This document shows, one piece after another, positions 1 to 8,902 of a DNA stretch of 64,000 nt. The position numbers and the translations under genes were made by a program. The notes below the pieces were generated by a model, which ran no database searches, was not told the origin of the DNA, and worked only from the letters and a program-made list of their open reading frames with translations. Source of the DNA: Bradyrhizobium liaoningense (GTDB lineage Bacteria; Pseudomonadota; Alphaproteobacteria; Rhizobiales; Xanthobacteraceae). How positions within the stretch are numbered: the stretch's first letter is position 1; the number at the start of each line of letters is the position of its first letter. Location: NCBI RefSeq assembly GCF_018130955.1, contig NZ_JAFCJM010000023.1, positions 37,511-101,510 on the forward strand. The letters are read 5' to 3'.

Positions 1-3
1 ACA

Positions 4-1506
4 ATGAATGTCGCCGTTCGTACTGCCCAAGACACCAAGCAGGCTTCAGAACATTTCGACATCCTGATCGTCGGCGCCGGCATCTCCGGTATCGGCAGCG
101 CGTATCATCTGACAAAACAGCTTCCGGGCACGAGCTTCGTCATCCTGGAGACGAAGGAGAGTTTTGGCGGCACCTGGATCACGCATCGCTATCCCGGCAT
201 TCGCTCGGACAGCGACCTCCATACGTTCGGCTATCGCTTCAAGCCCTGGGTCGGGCCGCCGATCGCAACGGCCGAAGAGATCCTCGCCTACATGAACGAT
301 GTGGTCGAGGAGAACGATCTCGACAGGCACATCCGCTACAAGCACAAGATCAATTCGGCGAGCTGGTCGAGCGAGAAGAATCTCTGGACCATTGAGGCAG
401 TCACGACCGACACCGGCGAGCTCAAGATCTTCACCGCGAACTTCCTCTGGATGTGCCAGGGCTATTACCGCCACTCCGAGGGCTACACGCCGGAATGGAA
501 GGGCACGGACAAGTTCAAGGGCCGCATCGTCCATCCGCAGAGCTGGCCTGACGATCTAGACCTCACGAACAAGAAGGTGGTGGTGATCGGCTCCGGCGCG
601 ACCGCGGCGACGCTGCTGCCGAACATCGCCGACAAATGCGCGCACGCCACCATGCTGCAGCGCTCGCCGACTTATTTCCGGATCGGCCGCAACGCCATCG
701 AGATCGCCGAGGAGCTGCGCCGGCTCCAGGTCGACGAGGAGTGGATCCACGAGATTACCAGGCGAAAAATCCTGTTCGAGCAGGATGCGTTCACAAAGCT
801 CTGCATCTCGAATCCGGAAGCGGTCAAGAAGGAGCTGATCGGCCAGATCGCCGCGATCCTCGGTCCGGACTACGACGTCAAGACGCACTTCACGCCGACA
901 TACAGGCCCTGGCGGCAGCGCATCGCCTTCGTGCCGGATGCCGATCTGTTCAAGGGCATCGCCAGCGGTAAGGCGTCGGTCGTCACCGACGAGATCGAGT
1001 GCTTTGTCGAGAACGGCATCCAGCTCAAATCCGGCAAGCTGTTGGAAGCTGACGTCATCGTCACCGCGACCGGCTTCAACCTCTCTACGCTCGGCGACAT
1101 CGAATTCGAGATCGACGGCAAGCCGCTGGATTTCGGCGACACCGTCACCTATCGCGGCATGATGTTCACGGGCGTGCCGAACATGGTCTGGGTGTTCGGC
1201 TATTTCCGCGCGAGCTGGACCCTGCGCGTCGATCTCGTCGGCGACTTCGTCTGCCGCCTGCTCGGACATATGAAGGAAAAGGGCACGAAGAAGGTCGAGG
1301 TAAAACTGCGTCCCGAAGACCACAACATGCCGATCCTGCCCTGGATCGATCCGAAAAACTTCAATCCCGGCTACATGATGCGCAACATGAACCTGTTGCC
1401 CAAGCGCGGCGACAAGCCGGAATGGCAGCACAGCCAGGACTACTGGACCGAGAAGGACGAGATTCCGAAGACGAATCTCGACGATGCGGCGTTTGTGTAT
1501 AAGTGA
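4..1506 (+). CDS. Flavin-containing monooxygenase, Baeyer-Villiger type
   Basis: This 500-residue protein is predicted to be a cytosolic FAD- and NADPH-dependent monooxygenase that inserts oxygen next to a ketone or oxidises a related carbonyl substrate. The FAD-binding Rossmann motif GAGISG is at residues 24-29, followed by GGTW and the conserved RYPG at about 55-65. The Baeyer-Villiger fingerprint FxGxxxHxxxWP is intact at residues 171-182 (F171, G173, H177, W181). A second dinucleotide motif, GSGATA, lies at about 196-201. Length is normal for single-component class B enzymes. The ATG is only three bases inside the window, so its promoter and upstream partner are not visible. The substrate cannot be told from sequence; it could belong with the CoA-ligase and acyl-CoA dehydrogenase genes further right. 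Family call is firm, substrate unknown. Confidence 0.9.
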   Translation: MNVAVRTAQDTKQASEHFDILIVGAGISGIGSAYHLTKQLPGTSFVILETKESFGGTWITHRYPGIRSDSDLHTFGYRFKPWVGPPIATAEEILAYMNDVVEENDLDRHIRYKHKINSASWSSEKNLWTIEAVTTDTGELKIFTANFLWMCQGYYRHSEGYTPEWKGTDKFKGRIVHPQSWPDDLDLTNKKVVVIGSGATAATLLPNIADKCAHATMLQRSPTYFRIGRNAIEIAEELRRLQVDEEWIHEITRRKILFEQDAFTKLCISNPEAVKKELIGQIAAILGPDYDVKTHFTPTYRPWRQRIAFVPDADLFKGIASGKASVVTDEIECFVENGIQLKSGKLLEADVIVTATGFNLSTLGDIEFEIDGKPLDFGDTVTYRGMMFTGVPNMVWVFGYFRASWTLRVDLVGDFVCRLLGHMKEKGTKKVEVKLRPEDHNMPILPWIDPKNFNPGYMMRNMNLLPKRGDKPEWQHSQDYWTEKDEIPKTNLDDAAFVYK

Positions 1507-1527
1507 GGGGCGCTAGGGCTCTCCTCG

Positions 1528-1661
1528 GGTCGTCCCGGCGCAGGACCCATACCCCCAGGGAGAAATTGCGGCGCGAGCTGTTAACCCCGAGTCTTCGCCA
1601 AACCCAATCCCGTGGCTATGGATTCCGGGCTCGCGCTTCGCGCGCCCCGGAATGACGGCGA
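1528..1661. repeat. Intergenic repeat, copy 1 of a direct pair
   Basis: This stretch shares long blocks with 1861-1981 in the same orientation: the segments CAGGACCCATA, CCCCAGGGAGA, GCGAGCTG, and CCCCGAGTCTTCGCCAAAC. Its right end forms a hairpin, ATTCCGGG-N-CCCCGGAAT, that recurs elsewhere in the window (19887-20005 and 25684-25764). It has the look of a dispersed Bradyrhizobium-type intergenic repeat, not a gene. Open frames across it on the minus strand are Arg-rich and lack any recognisable domain. Confidence 0.75.
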
Positions 1662-1860
1662 CGCTGTCGCAACACACTCCCTTGTCGTCCTGGCGAACCA
1701 GGCCGTAAAAAAAACTCAGCGCGCTCGTTTCGACGTAGAATCTGATTCTCTTGCGCGACAGAAGAGAGAACCAAGTAGTCAGTAAAGAGCTTGAAAGCAG
1801 GGGGGTGGAGCATCCTGTTCTATCGAGCTCTCCGAATCTTGAGTTTTTGCACAGCCTGGA

Positions 1861-1981
1861 ACGCCAGGACCCATAACCCCAGGGAGATGTTCTGATGCGA
1901 GCTGGTGACCCCGAGTCTTCGCCAAACCACGTCCTGGGGTAATGGGTCCTGGATCTGCGCTTCGCTCGTCCAGGACGACGC
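1861..1981. repeat. Intergenic repeat, copy 2 of a direct pair
   Basis: Second copy of the element at 1528-1661, separated by about 200 bp of lower-GC sequence. The outer ends pair with each other (CGCCAGGAC near the left, GTCCAGGACGACG at the right), so the element can fold as one long hairpin. The gap between copies (1662-1860) holds nothing I can assign. The whole 1507-2329 interval has no convincing gene; apart from the repeats I see only a possible 24-codon peptide on the minus strand at 2022-2096. Confidence 0.7.
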
Positions 1982-2329
1982 CGGTTGTTGGTTGTAGCTT
2001 TCCAACTCATTCCGAGCAAAACTACGAATTCGTTCGCGTCGCGGCGCCGCCGATCGCTGCGAACACCGCGGCGATGCAGAAGGCGAAGATCACCATCTCT
2101 GGTCCACCGCGGCCACTCCGGCATGATCAATTCCGGCGAAAGCGCGCGGCGCCGCCGTCTGCCCCTATAATAGCCGACGGGCATTTGCGTGCCCGAAATG
2201 ACAATCGAGCCCCAAAAACGTGGCTCGGTTGCAACATCGCGGCCTAAATCTGCTCCAGTTGTGACGATTCCCGGGCGTCCGTAGTTTCACGGAGGGAACC
2301 AGTCGCCTATTTTACCGGCGTCGCCGCAG

Positions 2330-5300
2330 GTGGCGCCGGGAATGAGGGGCGTTGGGGTGGGGTGTCGGTTGCCATCGAGCGGGCAGGGTGGGCTGTGCCG
2401 CAGCACGGCCGTGTCGTCCGTCGTGGCGGTCCTGCTTGGCCTTTGCCTTTCTGCAACATCCGCACATGCCCAATGCGCGCCGGATCCGGCGGCAAGCGGC
2501 CAGACGGTCACCTGTAGCGGCCTCGATATCAATGGCTTTGCGGCCAGCGGCGGCGTCAACAATCTGACCGTGAATGTGCTGACGGGCGCGACCGTCAACG
2601 ACAACGGCACGGCGGCGATCAGCGTCAACGACGTCAACGTCGTCAACAACAACGGGACGATCTCGGTTGCCTCGGGCCTGACCGGCATCAGCGCGGGCAG
2701 CAACAACACCATCACCAACAACGCCGGGATCGTGGCGCTCGACAACGGCATCGGCATCCAGGCTGTGAACAACAACACGATCGCCAACAACGGAACGATC
2801 GCGACCGGCGACGCTGGCGTGGCGATCACGGTCTTCGACAACAACACGATCACCAACAGCGGCTCGCTTCTGACCGGAGCTTCGAGCTCGGCCATCTTTG
2901 CCGGCGCGAACAGCACCGTCACCAATACAGTCAGCGGCATCATCACCGCGCTCAACGACTCGAATGCCATCTTCGTCGCGGGCAACAGCACCGTCACCAA
3001 CGCCGGGTCGATCACGATCGGCGATGCGGCCGCGCTGGGGGCCGGTATCGCCGCGATCAACGACAACAACACGATCACCAACACCGCGACCGGAACCATC
3101 GCCGTTGGGCAGAACGGCGCCGGCATTTTCGTGCAGGGCAATTTGGCCACCGTCGGCAATGCCGGCACGATCAAGGCAGGCCAGATCGGTGTTGGCATTG
3201 CCGTGTTCGGCGACGATGCGAAGGTGACGAACGACGGCAAGATCATATCCGACGACTTCGGGGCAGGTATTTCGGTGCAGGGCGATCGCGCCACGATCAC
3301 CCAGAACAGTTCGGTGTCCGTCGGCTTCGCCGGCGCCGGCATCGCCTATGCAGGCTCGTCATCCACGATCACGAACAGCGGGACGATTTTGGGTCTGGAT
3401 TCTGCCGAGGGCATGTTCGTGGTCGGCGACGGCAACACGGTCGTCAACCGCGGGACGATTACCCTCGGTGACGGCGGGGTCGGCATCGACGTGAACGGGC
3501 CGGGAGTGATCACCAACCAGATCGTCAATACCGGTACGATTACTGTCGGTAACGGCGGTGTCGGCATTTCTCTGGCCGGCGGTGGCAGCGTCTTCAATTC
3601 GGGGACCATCAATGCCGCGGGCGGTACGGCGATCGAGTTCTGCGGCTGTGGCAACAACGTGCTCACCCTCGGCCCTGGCAGTGTGATCAATGGTCAGGTA
3701 CTCGGCTCGGGCACCGACACGTTCCAGCTCGGCGGCACCGGCAAGGATACGTTCTTCCTCAGCGACATCGGCACCGGCCTCCAGTACGACGGGTTCACGA
3801 CGTTCAACAAGGTCGACAGCTCCAACTGGACCGTGACCGGCGTCGGCAACCAGGACTGGAACGTGCTCGGCGGCACGCTCACCGTGCAAGGCGTGATCAA
3901 CGGCAATGTCACGGTCAGCGCCGGCGGCACGCTCAGCGGCGAGGGCGAGATCGGCAACGCCATCATCAACGGCGGCACGCTGGCGCCGGGCAACCCGACC
4001 GGCACGTTCACTGTCAACGGCAATCTTTCGATGACGAGCGCATCGAGCTACATGGTTCAGATCTCGGGTCCGAATAGCGGCTTTACCGCGGTCCTTGGCT
4101 CGGCAACGCTCAACGGCACCACCGTCGTGGCCGTTCCGGTCGGCACGATCGAGAAGCACTACACCATCCTGAGCGCGACCGGCGGTGTCCTCGACAAGTT
4201 CAACCCGGTCGTCGCAGGTCTCTCGCCGAACCTGCACGCGACGCTGAGCTACGATCCGAACAACGTCTTCCTGGATTTCGCGCTGAACTACGGTCCCGGT
4301 CTCAACATCAACCAGCAGAACGTGGCCAACGCCCTGACGCGCGTCTTCAACACCACGGGCAGCATTCCCGTGGCGTTGGCCAACCTCACGCCCCAGGGCC
4401 TGACACAGGCCTCGGGCGAGCCTGGTACCGGGTCGCAGCAGGCGACGTTCAACGCCATGAACATGTTCCTCGGCCTCCTGACCGACCCGTTCTCGGCCGG
4501 CGGCGGCGCTCCCGGCGCTACGCCGTTTGCCGAAGAGACCAGCGCGAACGCCTATGCGTCGACCGGCAAGAATGCGCGCGACGCCTTTGCCTCCATCTAC
4601 CGCAAGGCATCGCCGGCCAATTTCGACCAGCGCTGGAGCGTATGGGCGGCGGGCTTTGGCGGTTCGCAGACCACCGACGGCAATGCCGCGCTCGGCTCGA
4701 GCAGCACGACCAGCAACGTCTACGGTACCGCCGTCGGCTTCGACTATCGCTTCTCGCCCGCGACGATTGCCGGTTTCGCGCTCGCCGGCGGCGCCACCAA
4801 CTTTGGCGTCAACGGCCTCGGCTGGGGCCACTCCGATCTGTTCCAGGCCGGTGCCTTCATTCGCCACACCTCGGGCCCGGCCTACATCACGGCGGCACTG
4901 GCCTATGGCTGGCAGGACGTCACCACCAACCGCATCGTCACGGCGGCCGGCTACGATCAGTTGCGCGCGCAGTTCAACGCCAACGCATTTTCGGGCCGTC
5001 TCGAGGGTGGCTATCGCTACGTGACGCCCTGGATGGGCGTGACGCCCTACGCTGCGTTGCAGGCGACCAACTTCAACCTGCCGAATTATGCGGAAAACGC
5101 TGTTGTCGGCTCCAACGCCTTTGCGCTCACTTACGCGGCCAAGAGCGTGACCGACACCCGCACGGAGCTCGGCCTGCGCACCGACAAATCCTTTGCCGCC
5201 TATAATAGTGTGATCACGCTGCGCGGCCGCGTCGCCTGGGCGCATGATTTCAATCCGGACCGTACCATCGGTGCGGTGTTCCAGACGCTGCCGGGCGCCG

Positions 5301-5467
5301 CCTTCGTCGTCAACGGCGCCGCGCTTTCCCGCGACTCCGCGCTGACCACGGCCTCGGCCGAGGTGAAATGGATGAACGGCTGGTCCGCGATCGGGACGTT
5401 CGAAGGCGAGTTCTCGAATGTGACGCGATCCTACGCCGGCAAGGGCGTCGTCCGCTATGCCTGGTAA
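2330..5467 (+). CDS. Autotransporter with repeat passenger domain
   Basis: A 1045-residue type V secreted outer-membrane protein. A signal peptide ends near residue 45 (hydrophobic VVAVLLGLCLSATSAHAQ). The passenger from about 75 to 430 is built of roughly eleven 23-27 residue repeats with the pattern NxTITNxGxIxxGxxGxGIxVxG, predicted to stack as a beta-helix. An autotransporter-associated strand segment (GGTLTVQGVINGNVTV and GGTLSGEGEIG) follows at about 520-560. The C-terminal 270-280 residues form a beta-barrel ending in YAW, the aromatic C-terminus recognised for outer-membrane insertion. Four cysteines are visible, two near the mature N-terminus and a CGC pair near residue 438, which is unusual for secreted passengers. 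The start used is GTG; ATG at 2342 is a reasonable alternative. The role is probably adhesion or surface interaction, but the passenger is not a recognised enzyme. Confidence 0.9.
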   Translation: MAPGMRGVGVGCRLPSSGQGGLCRSTAVSSVVAVLLGLCLSATSAHAQCAPDPAASGQTVTCSGLDINGFAASGGVNNLTVNVLTGATVNDNGTAAISVNDVNVVNNNGTISVASGLTGISAGSNNTITNNAGIVALDNGIGIQAVNNNTIANNGTIATGDAGVAITVFDNNTITNSGSLLTGASSSAIFAGANSTVTNTVSGIITALNDSNAIFVAGNSTVTNAGSITIGDAAALGAGIAAINDNNTITNTATGTIAVGQNGAGIFVQGNLATVGNAGTIKAGQIGVGIAVFGDDAKVTNDGKIISDDFGAGISVQGDRATITQNSSVSVGFAGAGIAYAGSSSTITNSGTILGLDSAEGMFVVGDGNTVVNRGTITLGDGGVGIDVNGPGVITNQIVNTGTITVGNGGVGISLAGGGSVFNSGTINAAGGTAIEFCGCGNNVLTLGPGSVINGQVLGSGTDTFQLGGTGKDTFFLSDIGTGLQYDGFTTFNKVDSSNWTVTGVGNQDWNVLGGTLTVQGVINGNVTVSAGGTLSGEGEIGNAIINGGTLAPGNPTGTFTVNGNLSMTSASSYMVQISGPNSGFTAVLGSATLNGTTVVAVPVGTIEKHYTILSATGGVLDKFNPVVAGLSPNLHATLSYDPNNVFLDFALNYGPGLNINQQNVANALTRVFNTTGSIPVALANLTPQGLTQASGEPGTGSQQATFNAMNMFLGLLTDPFSAGGGAPGATPFAEETSANAYASTGKNARDAFASIYRKASPANFDQRWSVWAAGFGGSQTTDGNAALGSSSTTSNVYGTAVGFDYRFSPATIAGFALAGGATNFGVNGLGWGHSDLFQAGAFIRHTSGPAYITAALAYGWQDVTTNRIVTAAGYDQLRAQFNANAFSGRLEGGYRYVTPWMGVTPYAALQATNFNLPNYAENAVVGSNAFALTYAAKSVTDTRTELGLRTDKSFAAYNSVITLRGRVAWAHDFNPDRTIGAVFQTLPGAAFVVNGAALSRDSALTTASAEVKWMNGWSAIGTFEGEFSNVTRSYAGKGVVRYAW

Positions 5468-5478
5468 GGCCTACCCGA

Positions 5479-6303
5479 TCACTGCTTCTGTTGCTGCGGC
5501 GGCCTGCGCGGCGGACGCGGAGGGGCGGGCGTGCCGGCCATCTTGTTGGCGGCCTCGCTGACGTCGAGCAGCATGCGGCGGCCGTCCTCGATGAACGTCG
5601 CCGACTTCTTCTTCATGCTGTCGGCCATCTCGCGCAGCGATTTGACCTTCTCGAACAACTCGTCCGCCTTGCCGTTGGCGAGGCTCGGCACAACGCCCTC
5701 GATCTTGTTCACCGCGCTGTCGACACTCGCGAACGCGCTCTCGGTCTTGGTCATGATGGCGTCGATCGCCTCACCCTTGCTCTTGAGGTCGGCGGTATAG
5801 TTCTCGAAATTGTGCAGGCCGTCCTTGATCAGGGCTTCGTTGCTGACGATCATGCGATCGACATTGTGCAGGGTCTCGACGATGGACTCGGCATCGCTGA
5901 GATCGGCGACCAGCACGGGGACGCCGTCGTGGTCCAGCGGCACCGGGGGCGCGGCCGGGGCGCCGCCGATCAGCGAGACCGCGGCAACGCCGGTCAGGCC
6001 CTGAAACTCGATGCCGGCCACCGTGTCCTTGCGGATCGGCGCATTGTTGTCGAGCATCACCAGGGCGACGACCTTGCGCGGATTGTCCAGCTTGATCGAC
6101 AGGATCTGACCGGCCGGAACGCCGTCGAAATTGACCGGCCCGCCCTTGCGCAGGCCGCTTGCGGAGCCACCCTCGAACACCACGCGCAGCAGGCTGCGCT
6201 GCTGGGCCGTGCGGAATTTCTGCACGGCGAGCATGCCCCCGAACGCCACGGCGATTGCCGCCAGCGTCACGGTTCCGCTCAACAAATTACTCTTGCGCGC
6301 CAT
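5479..6303 (-). CDS. MlaD family protein (MCE domain)
   Basis: This 274-residue protein has one N-terminal membrane anchor (about residues 9-27) and a single MCE domain at about 38-120, with the typical start RVVFEGGSASGLRKGGPVNFDGVPAGQI. After it comes a long helical stretch to about residue 250 and a Pro/Arg/Gln-rich tail. MCE proteins of this type hold lipids in the periplasm and normally work with an MlaE permease and MlaF ATPase. Neither partner is nearby, so the gene is an orphan here. It is convergent with the autotransporter gene, their ends being 11 bp apart. Function is lipid transport by family; the actual partner is unknown. Confidence 0.85.
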   Translation of the reverse strand: MARKSNLLSGTVTLAAIAVAFGGMLAVQKFRTAQQRSLLRVVFEGGSASGLRKGGPVNFDGVPAGQILSIKLDNPRKVVALVMLDNNAPIRKDTVAGIEFQGLTGVAAVSLIGGAPAAPPVPLDHDGVPVLVADLSDAESIVETLHNVDRMIVSNEALIKDGLHNFENYTADLKSKGEAIDAIMTKTESAFASVDSAVNKIEGVVPSLANGKADELFEKVKSLREMADSMKKKSATFIEDGRRMLLDVSEAANKMAGTPAPPRPPRRPPQQQKQ

Positions 6304-6388
6304 CGCTCCTCGGCCTCGACCCCCGAAGGGAGTCGCTCGCCGATTTTATGGGCAAAGGCGGCGAAGTGGAAGCCGATCAGTGCCTTGA

Positions 6389-8608
6389 TTAGTGTCTTGC
6401 CGCCCGCTTTGCCGCGGCATTGTTAAGGACGATGAGGGCGTCCACGGCGACGCCGGTCTTGGGATTGATCAGGAAGGGATTGATGTCGATCGAGGCGATG
6501 CGGTCGCCGGCGTCGGCGATCAGGTTGGACAAGCCGACCAGTGCCTTCACGGCCGACGCCTGATGCAGTGCCGGCCTGCCGCGATAGCCCGCCATCTTGA
6601 CGCCGGCCTTGGTGCGGCCGATCAAGGCCCGCGCCTCCGCTTCGTCCAGCGGCGCGCCGGCGAGCGCAACGTCCTTCAACAGCTCGATGTCGATGCCGCC
6701 GGTGCCGAACAGCACCACAGGACCCATCTCGGCATCGAGCGAGGCACCGACCAAGAGCTCGAGATCGGCCTTGACCTGCTGGGCGATCAAAATGCCGTCG
6801 AGCTTCGGCTTGCCCTTCAGCCTCTTCACCCGCGCGGTGATATCGTTGAACGCTTTCTTCACCTCGGCGACGCTATTGAGGTTGAGCACCACGCCGCCGA
6901 TGTCGGACTTGTGGAGGATCTCGGCGCTGACGACTTTTGCCACCACGGGAAAGCCGATCTGCTTGGCGAGCTTGATCGCTTCTGCCGGCGTCGGCGCGAT
7001 GCCTTCCTTCGAGATCGGAATGCCGTACGCCTTCAAGAGCTTCTTGGAGGCGACTTCGTCGAGCGCCGCTCCCTGCGCCTCTCTCAGCGTCTTCTCCAGC
7101 ACGGCGCGGGCGGATGCCTTCGAGCCCGACACGATGTCGGGCACTTCCTTGCGCAGCCTGGCATAGTCGAGCAGCGACTTGATCGCGGTGACCGCGCGAT
7201 CCAGGCCCTGCATGACCGCGATATGCGGCAGCGATTTGCGCAGGCCCTTGGTGAATTCCGTGAAGCCGATCGACATCGCGCTGATGTAGATCACCGGCTT
7301 GCCGGCCCGGCTCGCCATGCCGTCGACGATGCGCAAATTCCGCTCGCGCAGCTCATGCGGCGCCTTCGGCAGCTCGGCGTCGATGATGACGACGTCGATG
7401 TCGGGGTCGTCGATCATCAGCTTGATCGATTTCATGTAGACGGATGGATCGACCACGGCGGCAAAACCGGCATCGAGCGGATTGCCGACGATCGAGCCCG
7501 GCCCCAGCATTTTTGCGAGCTCGCCGCTGACATGCTTGCTGAGCGGTGCGAAGTTCAGCCCTGCGGCATGAAAGGCGTCGATCAGGAGTCCGCGCTTGCC
7601 GCCCGAGAGGGTCACGGCGGCGAGCCGGTCGGCCTTCGGCACGGCGGCATGGACGAAACACTCGGTGGTCTCGATCAGCTCGTCCAGGCCGCGCACCCGG
7701 ATCACACCCTCGCGCGTCGCGATCGCGTCGAACGTTTCGATGGAACCGGCGAGCGCCCCGGTATGCGCCATGGCCGCCGCGCGCCCGCCTTCGGACGCGC
7801 CGAGCTTGAGTGCGATCACAGGCTTGCTCGCCGCACGCGCGACCTTGCAGGCGTCGCGGAACGCCTTGGTGTTCCGCACGCCTTCGAGATAGACGACGAT
7901 GACGCGGATGCTCGGATCGGCAGCGAAATAGCGCATCAGGTCCGGCGTCTCGAGCCCGGCCTCGTTGCCGGTCGTGACCATGTAGCCGACGCCGACGCCG
8001 CGATCCTCCAGCGCCTGCCGGATCGCCATGACGATGGCGCCGGACTGGCCGGCGATCGCCACCGCGCCCTGTTCCATGGTCACGACGCGGTCGTCGATAT
8101 TGGTGAAGAGCTTTTCGCCAGCGCTCAGGTTTCCGAGGCAATTGGGCCCCGTGACCGCAAGCCCGGTCTCGCGCACCGCCTGCTGCAATTCGGCCGCGAG
8201 CTTCTGGCTCTCTTCGTCCTGCAGTTCGCTGAAGCCCGAGGTCACGATGGTGGCCGAGCGCGCGCCGGCCGCGGCCGCGTCGCGGATCACCTGCACGGCG
8301 AAGCGCGCCGGAACCAGCACCAGCACGTGATCGGGCTTTTCGGGCAGGCTCGCAAAGTCCTTGTAGCAGGTGATGCCCCAGATCGCCTCGCGCTTGGCGT
8401 TGACGGGATAGAGCCCGCCTTCGTATCCGTACTTGACGAGATTGTTCCAGATGCGCTCGGCATAGTTGCCGGGCTTGTCCGTTGCGCCGACCAGCACGAT
8501 GTTGCGCGGATGCAGCATCGCGTGGATGCCTTTGACGACGTCGCTGGCATCTGATGCAGGCGACCATGGGCTCGGAGAAACGGATGCTTTGGTCACCTGA
8601 GCTTCCAT
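6389..8608 (-). CDS. Acetate--CoA ligase family protein (NDP-forming acyl-CoA synthetase)
   Basis: A 739-residue single-chain enzyme with the order CoA-binding domain (about 30-130, MLHPRNIVLVGATDKPGNYAERI), succinyl-CoA-ligase-like domains (about 170-470) and an ATP-grasp domain at the C-terminus (about 500-730, including FPVVAKVVSAEILHKSDIGGVVLNL). By family it activates a carboxylic acid to its CoA thioester with ATP, giving ADP and phosphate. The frame stays open a further 57 codons upstream, but I place the start at the ATG before EAQVTKASV because the upstream residues are Arg/Cys-rich and overlap a repeat. The nearest neighbours do not reveal the acid used. A palindromic repeat lies in its upstream region. 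Confidence 0.88.
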   Translation of the reverse strand: MEAQVTKASVSPSPWSPASDASDVVKGIHAMLHPRNIVLVGATDKPGNYAERIWNNLVKYGYEGGLYPVNAKREAIWGITCYKDFASLPEKPDHVLVLVPARFAVQVIRDAAAAGARSATIVTSGFSELQDEESQKLAAELQQAVRETGLAVTGPNCLGNLSAGEKLFTNIDDRVVTMEQGAVAIAGQSGAIVMAIRQALEDRGVGVGYMVTTGNEAGLETPDLMRYFAADPSIRVIVVYLEGVRNTKAFRDACKVARAASKPVIALKLGASEGGRAAAMAHTGALAGSIETFDAIATREGVIRVRGLDELIETTECFVHAAVPKADRLAAVTLSGGKRGLLIDAFHAAGLNFAPLSKHVSGELAKMLGPGSIVGNPLDAGFAAVVDPSVYMKSIKLMIDDPDIDVVIIDAELPKAPHELRERNLRIVDGMASRAGKPVIYISAMSIGFTEFTKGLRKSLPHIAVMQGLDRAVTAIKSLLDYARLRKEVPDIVSGSKASARAVLEKTLREAQGAALDEVASKKLLKAYGIPISKEGIAPTPAEAIKLAKQIGFPVVAKVVSAEILHKSDIGGVVLNLNSVAEVKKAFNDITARVKRLKGKPKLDGILIAQQVKADLELLVGASLDAEMGPVVLFGTGGIDIELLKDVALAGAPLDEAEARALIGRTKAGVKMAGYRGRPALHQASAVKALVGLSNLIADAGDRIASIDINPFLINPKTGVAVDALIVLNNAAAKRAARH

Positions 8609-8735
8609 GGTGCGATCCCTACATTTTGTTAGCTGCGCCGTTCTCGGCGGCGCGTTTCTCTTTTGTAGGGTGAGATTCAGAGGGTGGCAACCTGGTGCGC
8701 GTATGCCGCGCGACGGAATAGGCGTCGATGCGCCG

Positions 8736-8811
8736 GAGCATGATCCGGAAAAGTGTGAAGCGGTTTTCCCTCGCGACAAACGCGGAACGCGTTTGCGCGG
8801 AGATCATGCTC
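8736..8811. repeat. Palindromic repeat element with GAGCATGATC ends
   Basis: The termini GAGCATGATC and GATCATGCTC are perfect reverse complements 76 bp apart. Inside is a second hairpin, AAACGCG-GAA-CGCGTTT, and the segment CCGGAAAAGTGTGAAGCGG. A shorter relative occurs at 22966-23014. This type of element is common between genes of Bradyrhizobium and its relatives. It sits in the 294 bp between the acyl-CoA synthetase and the glycosyltransferase; nothing else is recognisable in that gap. Confidence 0.8.
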
Positions 8812-8902
8812 AAAAAAACACCTGAAGCACGATGACGATTCATCCAAGTCTCATCGCGCTTCAAAGGTCGTCGATCGCCTTCAAGCGGTCTATCAGTCGC
8901 GA

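Noticed and set aside
2166..2171. TATAAT as a promoter for the autotransporter
   Set aside because: No acceptable -35 at 16-18 bp; alphaproteobacterial promoters cannot be called on this alone.
1513..2184. 223-codon minus-strand frame across the gap after the first monooxygenase
   Set aside because: Built largely from two direct copies of an intergenic repeat; no domain.
3359..5245. 628-codon minus-strand open frame opposite the autotransporter
   Set aside because: Antisense shadow of a GC-rich real gene; Arg/Val/Glu-rich, no domain, no ribosome site.
6392..8554. 720-codon plus-strand open frame opposite the NDP-forming acyl-CoA synthetase
   Set aside because: Codon-bias shadow; His/Asp/Arg/Gly-rich composition with no recognisable family.
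8788..8806. CTCCGCGCAA on the minus strand upstream of the acyl-CoA synthetase as a fourth operator copy
   Set aside because: It lies in a dispersed palindromic repeat and the flanking arms are not inverted copies.
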